A stretch of DNA of 64,000 bases from Saccharomyces mikatae IFO 1815 (taxonomy: Eukaryota; Ascomycota; Saccharomycetes; Saccharomycetales; Saccharomycetaceae). The DNA is taken from assembly GCF_947241705.1 (NCBI RefSeq), contig NC_079261.1, positions 434,001-498,000 on the forward strand. The letters run 5' to 3'. A program made the position numbers and the translations under genes. Positions 7,025-18,139 of the stretch are shown here, one piece after another. Positions within the stretch are counted from its first letter, which is position 1, and each line of letters opens with the position of its first letter. Below the pieces are notes generated by a model, which had not been told where the DNA came from, ran no database searches, and saw nothing but the letters and a program-made list of their open reading frames with translations.

Positions 7025-9619
7025 TTAAATAGTGAGTTCTTGATCATCCCACTTTATGGCTCTTGCATGGGATTTTTTATTTACTACGTCTAGTAAAATT
7101 TCAACACTATTTTTATCCTCGATCGCTTCCAACGCCTGGTGCAAGTTTTTGACCATTGGGTATGTCCAATTGAAACGATTTTTTGAAGATAGCACAATAG
7201 ATAAAGCATCAGAATACTTTCCTTGTTTGGTGAAAAAGTCAACCATCAAGCGCGCAAACTTCTGGTCCTCAGTTATTCTCACTCTTTGATCCATCTTTAA
7301 AAATGGTACGGTTGTCCTAAATCTACCCCTGTCGTTCCACGTTTTCTTAGCTAAGTCCTCATTTTGAAATTCTATGGCAGCTTTCATTACCAACTCATAT
7401 AGAGAAGTATCCATCATAATCTTGCATCTCAAAGAAGTGATATACCATATGTCATCTATTCTCACATTCAAGCTTCCCTTCCCCTCAATTTCGGAAACTG
7501 ATTTGACTTCATCTGAATTTGAATTTTGAACAATTTGATCCGACAAGGAAAGGTTACGGTAACTTTCATATAAACGCTTTATGACAGCTTCGAACTCGTG
7601 TTGTTGAAAAGTAAAATTTGTCAACCTTCGCAAAAACTCCTTTTGTTGTTTCAAATTTATGGGAATTGTCAGGTATGTGTATAATGAAATTTTATTGAAC
7701 ACGTTTACGTTAATACTTTCTCTTTGCATTTTTGTAACTTCATACATGATTTTAAACTTGAAATCATTCAAATCCTTAGACTCTTGAGCAAATAAATGAA
7801 ACGATTGGGCGAGCTTTTTGATTGTCTCTTGTACTGTTTCTATAGTAGATGTCAATGTATCGTACGTTCCTCCATTTTCCAGGTTGAAACCCCAGATTGC
7901 ATTAGATTCTGCCAATATCTGTGCCACCAAGTTCAAATCATTAATTGGAAGAAATGGCAGTTTAAACTTTACAGCTTTGTTTGTATCGTCTATCCTAGAG
8001 GAGGAATTGAATTCACGAAGAAACCTTCTTCTTAAAGCGATACCTTTTTCATAACCTGATAGGACTGGCAAATTGTTTGGATCGAATCTTGCATAAGCAA
8101 GCATCAAATAATTTAGCATTTCCGGCATTAATACAGACTTCCATATTTTATCTTGATCCAAAAGAATATTTCCTTTCCAATTTGCGCACAAATTTCTGTA
8201 TTTCTTTCCGATGAATAAGTAATACAGGGCTCTACTTAATTCAATGTCTCCGTCATATGCAGATAATGCCATCATAGACAAAAATAAATTTAATTCATCG
8301 TTTTTGTGTCTGTGAAGATTTTTTTCTTGCAACTCATGAAGATATTTCCATCCTAATAATCTTAAAGAGTTTGATTTCCCTTCGCTAACAACAGTATTAC
8401 TGCTTGAAGTAGCCAAAACTCTTGCCATAATTATATAGGTATTTGTTGTAGGTTTTATGTTGTGATCTTGTATTTCTTGAAATAAATCTAAGGCTCTGGG
8501 GAAATTCTTTTCTTTTTCGCATATTTGAAGCATTGTGTTATATGTGAGGATGTCGGGGAAGTGTTTTGTAGATAGAAATTTCATGGTATCAAAAGTATTC
8601 CAGGCTTGCTTAATCATTTTCTTCTTAGAATAAAACTGTATGACCGTGGTTAAATTCTGCTTATTAAGAGATATTTCATAGTTATCTTTGAACCTTGTAA
8701 TAAAAGACTCCATATTATTATAACTTGAACATTTGGTTGAGTATTTCAAGCAATTATTGAGTATTGCTTGAGTCATCTTTGGTGCTCTCAACAAAGGTCC
8801 CTGTCTTTTAGTACGCCTTTCTTCAATTATTTTCAATGAATTATCATACCTCTCTAATAACTCTTTCATTTTTAGAATAACTTTATCATCAACAATACTT
8901 TCCTGGCCAGAACTATTTGGCTTCAAATTCCCTAAGTTATTAAAAATGCACTCATACATGTTGGTATCAAACTTCACAACATCTCCGCCGATTTGTTCTA
9001 ATAGCATTTCATCCAGGTAGAGTATACTATGAAACGGTAAATATTTTACTGTACACCTCAACCAGACGGAAAATTCCTTGGAAGTAATGCTCGTTAATCG
9101 TTTCTCACTGGTATAAAGCCGATCTATGATAGGTGCCCAATTCATATGAGATTTGTCAAGAACATTTTTCTCAAGGACGCTGTCATCTGCTACTCTTTCC
9201 CTTATAACTTTCGGTACAAGATGATTAATCTTTTCTGAAAACGAGGAATGAATCAGCTCTGATAGTTTATTGGTTTCCACTTCGTCTGTCACAGATATAC
9301 TTTTAGTAACATTGTCACTTCTTGAGTTCTCTGATATTAGTGGTCTGTCGTTGCTTTGATGGCTATTTGAATTGACCAACTCAATATTATGAATGCGATC
9401 TTTAAGAGAATTAGTGAATTCTCGCAACTGTGCTAGCTTAAATTCAACGTCTTCAGGGGATATTGTCTTATTTCCACCGAGGCATCTCATATTCTTCTCA
9501 TCTTCGATTGGTACGGTATATTTGAAACGCTTAACTATAAGTTTTTTCGAAAGTAGATGAACCGATTTTAATGGAAAACATAGCACATTAGTCTTAGGGC
9601 CATATTTGGCCATGTACAT
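7025..9619 (-). CDS. CCM1: CCM1 (DMR1), mitochondrial PPR protein
   Basis: The product has 864 residues, the length of S. cerevisiae Ccm1 (YGR150C). Ccm1 is a pentatricopeptide-repeat protein of the mitochondrial matrix; it binds the 15S rRNA 5' end and is needed for its stability and for removal of specific group I introns in COB and COX1. The N-terminus has a basic, hydroxylated presequence (SVHLLSKKLIVKRFKYTV). Helical-repeat units are visible at about residues 325-400, for example AWNTFDTMKF, DILTYNTMLQICEK and ALDLFQEIQDHNIKPTTNTY, the last close to a canonical PPR unit. The remainder is helical and AT-driven in composition (rich in N, K, I). A second Met at residue 3 could be the real start. 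Confidence 0.93.
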   Translation of the reverse strand: MYMAKYGPKTNVLCFPLKSVHLLSKKLIVKRFKYTVPIEDEKNMRCLGGNKTISPEDVEFKLAQLREFTNSLKDRIHNIELVNSNSHQSNDRPLISENSRSDNVTKSISVTDEVETNKLSELIHSSFSEKINHLVPKVIRERVADDSVLEKNVLDKSHMNWAPIIDRLYTSEKRLTSITSKEFSVWLRCTVKYLPFHSILYLDEMLLEQIGGDVVKFDTNMYECIFNNLGNLKPNSSGQESIVDDKVILKMKELLERYDNSLKIIEERRTKRQGPLLRAPKMTQAILNNCLKYSTKCSSYNNMESFITRFKDNYEISLNKQNLTTVIQFYSKKKMIKQAWNTFDTMKFLSTKHFPDILTYNTMLQICEKEKNFPRALDLFQEIQDHNIKPTTNTYIIMARVLATSSSNTVVSEGKSNSLRLLGWKYLHELQEKNLHRHKNDELNLFLSMMALSAYDGDIELSRALYYLFIGKKYRNLCANWKGNILLDQDKIWKSVLMPEMLNYLMLAYARFDPNNLPVLSGYEKGIALRRRFLREFNSSSRIDDTNKAVKFKLPFLPINDLNLVAQILAESNAIWGFNLENGGTYDTLTSTIETVQETIKKLAQSFHLFAQESKDLNDFKFKIMYEVTKMQRESINVNVFNKISLYTYLTIPINLKQQKEFLRRLTNFTFQQHEFEAVIKRLYESYRNLSLSDQIVQNSNSDEVKSVSEIEGKGSLNVRIDDIWYITSLRCKIMMDTSLYELVMKAAIEFQNEDLAKKTWNDRGRFRTTVPFLKMDQRVRITEDQKFARLMVDFFTKQGKYSDALSIVLSSKNRFNWTYPMVKNLHQALEAIEDKNSVEILLDVVNKKSHARAIKWDDQELTI

Positions 9620-9914
9620 GTTTATATATGAATATTTATCTGTTAGGAAAGCTTTGAAACAGTGCTACTTTCTCTGGTTTATAGGTGGTAATTTCAGTTT
9701 GCTTTTTCAAGGTTTCTATTTTCACTGCTCTAGCCGACGCGGAATAAAAGTGTTAGAGTAGAATGAGACATAACTTGGACGTCAGCAACTCTGTGCCACT
9801 AGCAAAACATGAAGACGAATTAATTAACCAAGAGTTTTGAGATTGTAGTGGAGTTAGATGTAATTGTTGGGATTCCATTTTTTATAAGGCAATAATATTA
9901 AGTATGTAGATATA

Positions 9915-10245
9915 TGTTGGAATGAAAATCAACTATCGTCTATCAACTAGTAGTCATACTACTAGTACATTATCATATACGGTGTTATAAGATGACATAA
10001 GTTATGAGAAGCGGTCATCGAAATAAGTGGAAGCTGAAATGCAAGGATTGATAATGTAATAGGATAATGACTGACAAATATAAAATGACAATAAAAGCAT
10101 ATACAGAATTATGTAGAATTACGAGTTCCATTTATTGGATTCCTATATCCTCGAGGAGAACTTCTAGTATATCTACATACCTAATATTATTGCCTTTATC
10201 AACAATGGAATCCCAACAATCATCTCAAAATTCGCCAATCTCTCA
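9915..10245 (+). repeat. 5' delta LTR of the Ty1-type element
   Basis: The LTR begins TGTTGG and ends TCTCA. It contains the start of the Gag frame at 10205, as in the family. It reads the same as the 3' LTR. Confidence 0.95.
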
Positions 10246-11527
10246 TGGTAGCGCCTGTGCTTCGGTTACTTCTACAGAAGTCCACACAAATCAAGATCCG
10301 TTAGACGTTTCAGCTTCCAAAATTCAAGAATTTGAGAAGGCTTCCACTAAGGCTCATTCTCAACAGACAACGACACCTCACTCGTCTGCTGTTCCAGAGA
10401 ACCACCATCATGCCTCTCCTCCAGCTGATCAAGTACCATTGCCACAAAATGGGCCGCTCCCACAGCAGCGCATGATGACTCCCCAACAAGCCAATATTTC
10501 TGGTTGGCAAGTATACGGGCACCCAACTTTGATGCCGTATCCACCTTATCAAATGACACCCATGTATGTTCCATCTAAGTCAAACTCACAGTTTACACAA
10601 TATTTACCACCTGATGGAACACATCGAAACACTTCATCACCCGAGTCTGAAAATTCATTCACTGATTCATCCTCAGCGAAGTCTAATATGACATCCACTA
10701 ATAATTATGTCAGACCACCACCAATCTTAACCTCACCTAATGACTTCCTAAGTTGGGTTAAAACATACATTAAATTTTTGCAAAATTCAAATCTCGGTGA
10801 TATTATTCCGACAACAACCGGAAAAGTAGTACGTCAGATGACAGATAATGAACTCACCTTCTTATGTCACACTTTTCAATTATTCGCTCCATCTCAGTTC
10901 CTACCCACCTGGGTCAAAGACATCCTATCTATTGATTATACGGATATCATGAAAATTCTGTCGAAAAGCATCGAAAAAATGCAATCTGATAATCAAGAGG
11001 CAAATGACATCGTGACACTCGCAAATTTGCAATATAATGGCAGTACGCCTGCAGAAGCATTTGAAACAAAAGTCACAAACATTATTGACAGACTAAATAA
11101 CAATGGCATTCACATCAATAACAAAGTAGCATGCCAACTAATCATGAGAGGCCTATCTGGCGAATACAAATTTTTACGCTACACACGTCATCGATATCTA
11201 AATATGACAGTTGCTGAACTATTTTTAGACATCCATGCTATCTATGAAGAACAACAGGAATCAAGACGCAGCAAACCTTCTTACAGGAGAAATCCGAGTG
11301 ATGAGAGAAATGATTCTCGAACTTACATGAATACGACCAAACCCAAAGCTATAACTCGAAGTTCCCAAAAAACAAATAATTCGAAATCAAGAACAGCCAG
11401 GGCTCATAACGTATTCACATCTAAAAACTCTCCCGGTACTGACAACGATTCCATCGGTGAATCAACTACCGGACCGATTCAATTGAATAATAAGCACGAC
11501 CTTCACCTTAGGCCAGAAACTTACTGA
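10205..11527 (+). CDS. TYA (Gag) of the Ty1-type element
   Basis: This frame begins [11 protein letters not shown] within the LTR and gives 440 residues, the usual Ty1 Gag length. The open frame extends upstream to 10067, but the family start at 10205 is the natural choice. The central conserved capsid region ([20 protein letters not shown] and [19 protein letters not shown]) is Ty1-like, while the Pro/Gln/His-rich N-terminal third is the most diverged. Near the end, CTTAGGC at 11507-11513 is the family's +1 frameshift site by which ribosomes enter the second frame. Confidence 0.93.
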   Translation: MESQQSSQNSPISHGSACASVTSTEVHTNQDPLDVSASKIQEFEKASTKAHSQQTTTPHSSAVPENHHHASPPADQVPLPQNGPLPQQRMMTPQQANISGWQVYGHPTLMPYPPYQMTPMYVPSKSNSQFTQYLPPDGTHRNTSSPESENSFTDSSSAKSNMTSTNNYVRPPPILTSPNDFLSWVKTYIKFLQNSNLGDIIPTTTGKVVRQMTDNELTFLCHTFQLFAPSQFLPTWVKDILSIDYTDIMKILSKSIEKMQSDNQEANDIVTLANLQYNGSTPAEAFETKVTNIIDRLNNNGIHINNKVACQLIMRGLSGEYKFLRYTRHRYLNMTVAELFLDIHAIYEEQQESRRSKPSYRRNPSDERNDSRTYMNTTKPKAITRSSQKTNNSKSRTARAHNVFTSKNSPGTDNDSIGESTTGPIQLNNKHDLHLRPETY

Positions 11528-14500
11528 ATCTACCATAAATCATACGAATCATTATGATGATGAACTTCCTGGACACCTTCTTCTTGATTCAGGAGCATCG
11601 CGAACTCTCATAAGATCCGTCCATCACATACACTCAGCATCACCTAATCCTGACATAAACGTAGTTGATGCTCAAAAAAGAAATATCCCGATTAACGCTG
11701 TTGGTGATCTTCAATTTCACTTCCAGGACGACACCAAAACATCAATAAAGGTATTGCACACCCCGAACATAGCCTATGACTTACTCAGTTTAAATGAACT
11801 GGCTGCAATAGATATTACAGCATGCTTTACCAAAAACGTATTAGAACGAGCTGACGGCACTGTACTTGCACCTATCGTAAAATATGGCGACTTTTACTGG
11901 GTATCTAAAAAATATTTGCTTCCATCGAATATCTCTATACCCACAATCAATAATGTTCACACAAGTGAGAGAACACACAAATATCCTTATCCTTTCATTC
12001 ATCGGATGCTTGCACATGCCAATGCCCAGACAATTAGATATTCACTTAAAAAGAACACTATTACGTATTTTAATGAATCTGATGTTGATTGGTCTAGCGC
12101 TACTAATTATCAATGTCCCGATTGCTTAATCGGTAAAAGCACCAAACACAGACATATCAAAGGATCACGGCTAAAATACCAAAATTCATATGAACCTTTT
12201 CAATACCTACATACGGACATATTTGGCCCTGTTCACAACCTACCAAAGAGCGCACCATCCTATTTTATCTCATTCACTGATGAAAAAACCAAATTCCGTT
12301 GGGTTTATCCATTACATGACCGTCGCGAGGATTCTATTCTCGATGTCTTTACTACGATACTGGCTTTCATTAAAAACCAGTTTCAGTCTAATGTTCTGGT
12401 TATCCAAATGGACCGTGGTTCTGAGTACACTAACAAAACTCTCCATAAATTCCTTGAAAAAAATGGTATAACTCCATGTTATACAACCACAGCGGATTCC
12501 AGAGCCCATGGTATCGCTGAACGGCTAAACCGTACCCTATTAGATGACTGTCGTACCCAACTGCAATGTAGTGGTCTACCGAATCATCTATGGTTTTCAG
12601 CAGTCGAATTCTCTACTATCGTAAGGAACTCACTAGCTTCGCCCAAAAGCAAAAAATCTGCAAGACAACACGCTGGATTGGCAGGACTTGACATCAGTAC
12701 TTTGTTACCTTTCGGTCAACCCGTCATAGTCAATAACCACAACCCTGACTCAAAAATTCACCCTCGTGGTATCACTGGCTATGCTCTACATCCATCTCGA
12801 AATTCTTATGGATATATCATCTATCTCCCATCCTTGAAGAAGACAGTAGATACGACTAATTACGTTATTCTTCAAGGCAAGGAATCCAGATTAGACCAAT
12901 TCAATTACGACGCACTCACCTTCGATGACGATTTGAATCGTTTAACTGCTTCTTATCAATCGTTCATTGCGTCAAATGAGATCCAACAATCAAATGATCT
13001 CAACATAGAATCCGACCATGACTATCAATCTGACATTGAATTGAATCCTGACCACCAACGAAATGTACTTCCAAAAGTACCAATCCCCACTGACTCCCCA
13101 CCTCCTTTAACTCATACTGAAGAATCAACGCCTATTTCTAAAACCAAGACTCGAGCACCCAGAGAAGTTGATCCAAACATATCTGAATCTAATATTCTTC
13201 CGTCTAAGAAGAGATCTAGCATCCCAAAAATTGCTGCTAACGACAGTACCGGTTCGGGTGGTATAAATAAATCAGATGTTCCTCTACTTACTCCTTTGTT
13301 CAAACCCGACACACAACATTCGTATCAAGCCAATACATCTAATGATTTCGGTGACTCAGACTCACAAAGTGACATTGATGCTGACTATAAGGGCGTGACG
13401 ATACCCAGTTTGGGTGGTACCAGCAACAAAACTGATTTGCAGATAAGTGATCCAGAGACTGAGAAAAGGACCAAACACCGTCCACCTTCAATCGATGCTT
13501 ATCCACTGAAAAAGGACTCATCGCACCATATTTCCCCTATAAAAACACCAGTTACTCGTCCCGAACAGAATATCGAGGAATCTATTATCGCTGATCTCCC
13601 TCTCCCTGATCTACCTCCAATACTTTCTACCGAATTCCCTGACCCATTTAAAGAACTTCCCCCGATCAATTCTCGTCAAACTAATTCCAGTTTGGGTGGT
13701 ATGGATGACTCTAATATCTCCGCTACTATCAATAGCAAGAAAAGATCATTAGAAGATAATGAAACTGAAATTGAGGTATCACGAGACACATGGAATACAA
13801 AGAATATGCGTAGTTTAGAACCTCCAAGGTCAAAGAAACGAATACTGCTGATCGCAGCTGTAAAAACAGTAAAATCAATCAAACCGATACGAGCAACCTT
13901 AAGATATGACGAAGCAATCACATACAATAAAAATATTATAGAAAAGGAAAAATATATCGAAGCATATCAAAAAGAAATCAATCAACTACTAAAAATGAAC
14001 ACTTGGGATACAGACAGATATTATGACAGGGAAGATATAGACCCTAAAAGGGTAATAAACTCAATGTTTATCTTCAACAAGAAACGCGACGGAACTCATA
14101 AAGCTAGATTTGTTGCAAGAGGTGACGTTCAACATCCCGATACGTATGACTCAGGTATGCAATCCAACACTGTACACCATTATGCATTGATGACATCTCT
14201 GTCTCTAGCATTAGACAATGACTATTTTATTACACAATTAGATATATCCTCGGCGTACTTGTACGCAGACATTAAAGAAGAATTATACATAAGACCCCCA
14301 CCACATTTGAGAATGAATAACAAGTTAATACGTTTGAGGAAATCACTTTATGGTTTGAAACAAAGTGGTGCAAACTGGTATGAAACTATTAAATCATATC
14401 TGATACAACAATGTGATATGAAAGAAGTTCGTGGATGGTCATGTGTATTTAAGAATAGTCAATTGACAATTTGCTTATTTGTTGATGATATGATATTATT

Positions 14501-15473
14501 TAGCAAGGACTTAAATGCAAATAAGAAAGTTATAGAAAAACTTAAGAGACAGTATGATACGAAGATTATAAACCTAGGTGAGGATAATGATGAAATACAA
14601 TATGACATTCTCGGATTAGAAATCAAATATAAGAGAGGTAAATACATGAAGTTAGGTATGGAAAACTCTCTAACTGAAAAACTACCCAAAATAAACGTAC
14701 CTTTGAACCCTAAAGGAAAGAAACTTGCTGCTCCAGGCCAACCAGGCCTTTACATAGACCAGGAAGAGCTAGAACTAGAAGAAGATGATTACAAAATGAA
14801 GGTACATGAAATGCAAAAACTAATAGGTCTAGCGTCATACGTTGGATATAAGTTTAGATTCGACCTATTATATTACATTAACACGCTTGCACAACATATA
14901 CTATTTCCATCCAAGCAAGTGTTAGATATGACATATGAATTGATACAGTTCATATGGGATACGAGAGATAGACAACTAATATGGCACAAAAGCAAATCTA
15001 CTAAGCCAGCAAATAATTTAGTTGTTATAAGCGATGCCTCATACGGCAATCAACCGTATTATAAATCACAGATTGGCAACGTATTTCTACTTAATGGAAA
15101 GGTAATTGGAGGAAAGTCCACCAAGGCTTCATTGACATGTACTTCGACTACAGAAGCAGAAATACACGCAATAAGTGAATCTGTTCCGTTATTAAATAAT
15201 CTAAGTTACCTCGTACAAGAACTTAACAAAAAACCAATTACTAAAGGATTACTTACTGACAGTAAATCTACAATCAGTATAGTTATGTCCAAAAATGAAG
15301 AGAAATTTAGAAACAGATTTTTTGGTACTAAAGCAATGAGACTCAGAGATGAAGTATCAGGAAATAATTTGCACGTATGCTATATCGAGACTAAAAAGAA
15401 TATTGCAGACGTATTAACCAAACCTCTTCCAATAAAAACATTTAAACTACTAACAAACAAATGGATTCATTAG
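11511..15473 (+). CDS. TYB (Pol) of the Ty1-type element
   Basis: This is the Pol frame, entered in the family by +1 frameshifting from TYA. In order it shows aspartic protease (LLLDSGAS), integrase with an HHCC zinc-binding N-terminus and the catalytic core ([24 protein letters not shown]), a long polar integrase C-terminal region, reverse transcriptase ([25 protein letters not shown]) and RNase H ([16 protein letters not shown]), ending TNKWIH. This order, with integrase before RT, is the Copia/Pseudoviridae arrangement. The frame is open throughout. The RT and RNase H parts are close to both Ty1 and Ty2, as these share Pol sequence. Confidence 0.93.
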   Translation, partial: GQKLTESTINHTNHYDDELPGHLLLDSGASRTLIRSVHHIHSASPNPDINVVDAQKRNIPINAVGDLQFHFQDDTKTSIKVLHTPNIAYDLLSLNELAAIDITACFTKNVLERADGTVLAPIVKYGDFYWVSKKYLLPSNISIPTINNVHTSERTHKYPYPFIHRMLAHANAQTIRYSLKKNTITYFNESDVDWSSATNYQCPDCLIGKSTKHRHIKGSRLKYQNSYEPFQYLHTDIFGPVHNLPKSAPSYFISFTDEKTKFRWVYPLHDRREDSILDVFTTILAFIKNQFQSNVLVIQMDRGSEYTNKTLHKFLEKNGITPCYTTTADSRAHGIAERLNRTLLDDCRTQLQCSGLPNHLWFSAVEFSTIVRNSLASPKSKKSARQHAGLAGLDISTLLPFGQPVIVNNHNPDSKIHPRGITGYALHPSRNSYGYIIYLPSLKKTVDTTNYVILQGKESRLDQFNYDALTFDDDLNRLTASYQSFIASNEIQQSNDLNIESDHDYQSDIELNPDHQRNVLPKVPIPTDSPPPLTHTEESTPISKTKTRAPREVDPNISESNILPSKKRSSIPKIAANDSTGSGGINKSDVPLLTPLFKPDTQHSYQANTSNDFGDSDSQSDIDADYKGVTIPSLGGTSNKTDLQISDPETEKRTKHRPPSIDAYPLKKDSSHHISPIKTPVTRPEQNIEESIIADLPLPDLPPILSTEFPDPFKELPPINSRQTNSSLGGMDDSNISATINSKKRSLEDNETEIEVSRDTWNTKNMRSLEPPRSKKRILLIAAVKTVKSIKPIRATLRYDEAITYNKNIIEKEKYIEAYQKEINQLLKMNTWDTDRYYDREDIDPKRVINSMFIFNKKRDGTHKARFVARGDVQHPDTYDSGMQSNTVHHYALMTSLSLALDNDYFITQLDISSAYLYADIKEELYIRPPPHLRMNNKLIRLRKSLYGLKQSGANWYETIKSYLIQQCDMKEVRGWSCVFKNSQLTICLFVDDMILFSKDLNANKKVIEKLKRQYDTKIINLGEDNDEIQYDILGLEIKYKRGKYMKLGMENSLTEKLPKINVPLNPKGKKLAAPGQPGLYIDQEELELEEDDYKMKVHEMQKLIGLASYVGYKFRFDLLYYINTLAQHILFPSKQVLDMTYELIQFIWDTRDRQLIWHKSKSTKPANNLVVISDASYGNQPYYKSQIGNVFLLNGKVIGGKSTKASLTCTSTTEAEIHAISESVPLLNNLSYLVQELNKKPITKGLLTDSKSTISIVMSKNEEKFRNRFFGTKAMRLRDEVSGNNLHVCYIETKKNIADVLTKPLPIKTFKLLTNKWIH

Positions 15474-15495
15474 ATCTATTACATTATGGGTGGTA

Positions 15496-15826
15496 TGTTG
15501 GAATGAAAATCAACTATCGTCTATCAACTAGTAGTCATACTACTAGTACATTATCATATACGGTGTTATAAGATGACATAAGTTATGAGAAGCGGTCATC
15601 GAAATAAGTGGAAGCTGAAATGCAAGGATTGATAATGTAATAGGATAATGACTGACAAATATAAAATGACAATAAAAGCATATACAGAATTATGTAGAAT
15701 TACGAGTTCCATTTATTGGATTCCTATATCCTCGAGGAGAACTTCTAGTATATCTACATACCTAATATTATTGCCTTTATCAACAATGGAATCCCAACAA
15801 TCATCTCAAAATTCGCCAATCTCTCA
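15496..15826 (+). repeat. 3' delta LTR of the Ty1-type element
   Basis: The LTR is offset exactly 5581 bp from the 5' copy and is the same by eye. It is followed by the ATATA duplication. Confidence 0.95.
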
Positions 15827-16201
15827 ATATACTAGAAGTTCTCCTCAGGGATTTAGGAATCCATAAAAGGGAATCTGCAATTCTACACAATTCTATAAAC
15901 ATTATTATCATCGTTTTATATGTTCTTATTCATTGATCCTATTACATTATCAATCCTTGCGTTTCAGCTTCCACTAATTTAGATGACTATATCTCATCAT
16001 TTGCGTCATCTTCTAACACCGTATATGATAGTATACTAGTAACGTAAATACTAGTTAGTAGATGATAGTTGATTTATATTACATCAAGTTTCAAGATATT
16101 TAGTAGATTTTGAGATAGCTACTATGATTTTTTGATTTATCTGAAGTTTCTTTGACAATTAAGAAAGCACATATTTACTACACGATCGTCTCTGGTGTAT
16201 T

Positions 16202-16534
16202 TGAGAAGTGGGTGAATTTTGAGATGATTGTTGGGATTCCATTGTTGATAAAGGCAATATTATCTGGCATATAGAATATACTAGAAGTTCTCCTCGAGAA
16301 TATAGGAATCCAATAAATGGAACTTGTAATTCTACATAATTCTGTATATGCTTTTATTGTCATTTTATATGTTGTCAGTCATTATCCTATTACATTATCA
16401 ATCCTTGCATTTCAGCTTCCACTTATTTCGATGACCGCTTCTCATAACTTATGTCATCTTCTAACACCGTATATGATAATGTACTAGTAGTATGACTACT
16501 AGTTGATAGACGATAGTTGATTTTCATTCCAACA
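16202..16534 (-). repeat. Solo delta LTR, minus strand
   Basis: A 333-bp delta in reverse orientation, closely related to the LTRs of the whole element 400 bp away. The flanks GTATT and GTTTT form an imperfect target duplication. It is a solo LTR, probably of moderate age. Its right edge abuts a tau fragment. Confidence 0.88.
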
Positions 16535-16618
16535 GTTTTATATACCTCTCTAATATAGAATAAGAAGGAACGACTTATTCTTAATTATTACAACTTACTA
16601 AACAACTAATCATCAACA
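16535..16618 (-). repeat. Tau (Ty4) LTR fragment
   Basis: About 84 bp matching, in the opposite direction, the left-hand end of the tau-like LTR at 56458-56838 (shared GTTTTATATACCTCTCT and TTAATTATTACAACTTAC). It is a partial fossil. Assignment to Ty4 is from my memory of the tau terminus. Confidence 0.6.
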
Positions 16619-16704
16619 GAACAGAATGTTTCATGTGTGTTTTATGAACGTTTAGATTGATGTAATGTCATACTCAGGTATTGAATCTTGAATTTAATCT
16701 ATTC
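16619..16704 (-). repeat. Sigma (Ty3) LTR fragment, inverted
   Basis: This piece (TGTTTCATGTGTGTTTTATGAACG onwards in shorter blocks from 16627) is the reverse complement of the first ~75 bp of the sigma LTR that begins at 16705. It is a partial, diverged fossil lying head-to-head with the full sigma. Confidence 0.65.
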
Positions 16705-17051
16705 TGTTGTATCTTAAGATGAGATACGTCAGTATGACAATACATCATTCTAAACGTTCATAAAACACATATGAAACAATCTTATAACGAAACGAACAGA
16801 TTGAACAACATAAGGTAAAACTCTGCTTTTCCGAGCTGAACTAATCAAATGTATAAATACCTGAACAATTAGTTAGATCCGAGATTCCGCGCTTCCACTA
16901 TTTAGTATAAACTATATCTTATATAATATATAGGATAAGTAACATCCCGTGAATTAAGTTGATAAGTCGTTTTGACAATAAGTTACTTCCCTAAGATAGT
17001 ATATTAGGATTGTCAAGACATCCCGGTATTACTCGAGCCCGTAATACAACA
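16705..17051 (+). repeat. Solo sigma LTR of Ty3
   Basis: A 347-bp LTR from TGTTGTATC to TAATACAACA that matches Ty3 sigma over its length, including the internal CCGAGATTCCGCGCTTCCAC block. It ends 15 bp before tRNA-Ala, the position dictated by Ty3 targeting to the Pol III start site. The flanks TATTC and TATCC are an imperfect target duplication. Confidence 0.9.
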
Positions 17052-17066
17052 TATCCAATACAGTGT

Positions 17067-17139
17067 GGGCACATGGCGCAGTTGGTAGCGCGCTTCCCTT
17101 GCAAGGAAGAGGTCATCGGTTCGATTCCGGTTGCGTCCA
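17067..17139 (+). tRNA. tRNA-Ala (anticodon TGC)
   Basis: A 73-base intronless cloverleaf. The anticodon stem-loop CTTCCCTTGCAAGGAAG presents TGC. The A box is TGGCGCAGTTGG and the B box GGTTCGATTCC. A T5 tract at 17141-17145 terminates Pol III. Synteny points to the tA(UGC)G locus. The acceptor stem closes GGGCACA against TGCGTCC with one A-C pair, as in the S. cerevisiae gene. Confidence 0.96.
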
Positions 17140-17323
17140 CTTTTTACATATTTTAATACAATATTATCATTTAAACCTTTTATAATTATTTCATGAGATT
17201 ATTTCAACTTATACAACGTATACTAGTGCTTTAAACTAAACCTTCAAAATCCATAACGAGAATCTTTTCCTTGCTAATTTTTTTTATTTTATCTTAATTC
17301 CTTTACAACAAAAAATATGGTAA

Positions 17324-18139
17324 TTACAAAATACTGCAAGCGGAATTGCTTTTTTTTTTCTTTTTTGCTTGTGAACCAGAATTGATTCCTTCTCTGTTGG
17401 TAGCTCCCGGTTTAGGAACAGCATGTGATGTTTTGCGCTTTTCATTGGCTGACAAAGATTGTTTAGCTTTTACTTGTCCTTGTGATGACTTGTTGTACAA
17501 CCCTTTAGATGTTTGCTTGTTTGAATGTTTTGTATCTTGCTTGGCAGAATTAGGGAGCTTGGTTGATGAAGACTCATTTTTGTTAAACTGTTGACTTTGG
17601 TTTCTTGCATCCTTGATGGCCACACTTTCCATCTCATTCCGAATGATTTGCCTCACTAAATCAACAAACACTTCGTCGACATTACTCCTCAACAATGCGC
17701 TAGTTTCATAAAATGGAACTCTGCCCCACTTGCTACTTACCTCTATACCTTCTTCCACACTTATTACCCTTTCATTGATTAAATCAGCTTTATTACCTAT
17801 CAGAACCATTGGAACGCGATCTGAATCTTTGATCCGAAGAACCTGTTCTCTCAGCTCCATTAATTCTTCTAAAGATTGTCGATCAGTTACTGAATATACC
17901 AAAAGAAACCCCATTCCTGATTTTATGTATAATTCTCTCATTGCAGTAAATTGCGCAATGCCCGCTGTGTCCAAAATTTCGAGATCAAAGACCTTGTTAT
18001 CGATTTCGATGGTTTTTCTGTAGGAATCTTCAATCGTGGGATCATACGTATCCAAATAAACACCTTGTACAAACTGTACTGTCAGACAGGACTTACCAAC
18101 ACCACCCGCACCCAATACTACTAACTTATAGTCTCTCAT
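17324..18139 (-). CDS. RSR1: RSR1 (BUD1), Ras-family bud-site GTPase
   Basis: A Ras-like GTPase of 271 residues. Visible motifs are G1 GAGGVGKS (10-17), the effector loop YDPTIEDSY (32-40), identical to Ras and Rap, G3 DTAG (57-60), G4 NKAD (about 116-119), a G5-like TSA, a polybasic stretch KKKKK, and the CaaX box CSIL, predicted geranylgeranylated because of the final Leu. Rsr1 marks the bud site at the plasma membrane, working with Bud5 (GEF) and Bud2 (GAP) to recruit Cdc24 and Cdc42. Residues 1-175 are essentially those of S. cerevisiae; the linker from about 180 to the tail is clearly diverged, which helps show that this is a sister species. Confidence 0.97.
   Translation of the reverse strand: MRDYKLVVLGAGGVGKSCLTVQFVQGVYLDTYDPTIEDSYRKTIEIDNKVFDLEILDTAGIAQFTAMRELYIKSGMGFLLVYSVTDRQSLEELMELREQVLRIKDSDRVPMVLIGNKADLINERVISVEEGIEVSSKWGRVPFYETSALLRSNVDEVFVDLVRQIIRNEMESVAIKDARNQSQQFNKNESSSTKLPNSAKQDTKHSNKQTSKGLYNKSSQGQVKAKQSLSANEKRKTSHAVPKPGATNREGINSGSQAKKKKKSNSACSIL

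Larger units (their letters stand above)
9915..15826 (+). mobile_element. Ty1/Ty2-family LTR retrotransposon (Ty1-type Gag), looks whole
   Basis: A 5.9-kb Pseudoviridae element with two 331-bp LTRs that read identical by eye, flanked by ATATA target duplications. Just inside the 5' LTR is the primer-binding site TGGTAGCGCC (10246-10255), complementary to the 3' end of initiator tRNA-Met, and just before the 3' LTR is the polypurine tract TGGGTGGTA (15487-15495). The two overlapping reading frames are open over their full length, so I count no breaks. Gag is Ty1-like rather than Ty2-like. Identical LTRs mean a recent insertion. It lies within an older delta about 1.2 kb from tRNA-Ala, in line with Ty1 targeting of Pol III genes. 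Confidence 0.95.
9838..16086 (-). repeat. Old delta LTR (minus), split by the Ty1-type element
   Basis: A degenerate Ty1/Ty2-type delta LTR in reverse orientation. Its left part is 9838-9914 and its right part continues at about 15827-16086; together they make about 335 bp, a full delta. The young element inserted into it, and the duplicated ATATA (9910-9914 and 15827-15831) marks the event. It is a solo LTR, clearly broken and old by its divergence from the element inside it. Confidence 0.8.

Noticed and set aside
15648-15866. 72-codon frame at the right end of the Ty1-type element
   Set aside because: It is just the LTR copy of the Gag start plus flanking old LTR, not a gene.
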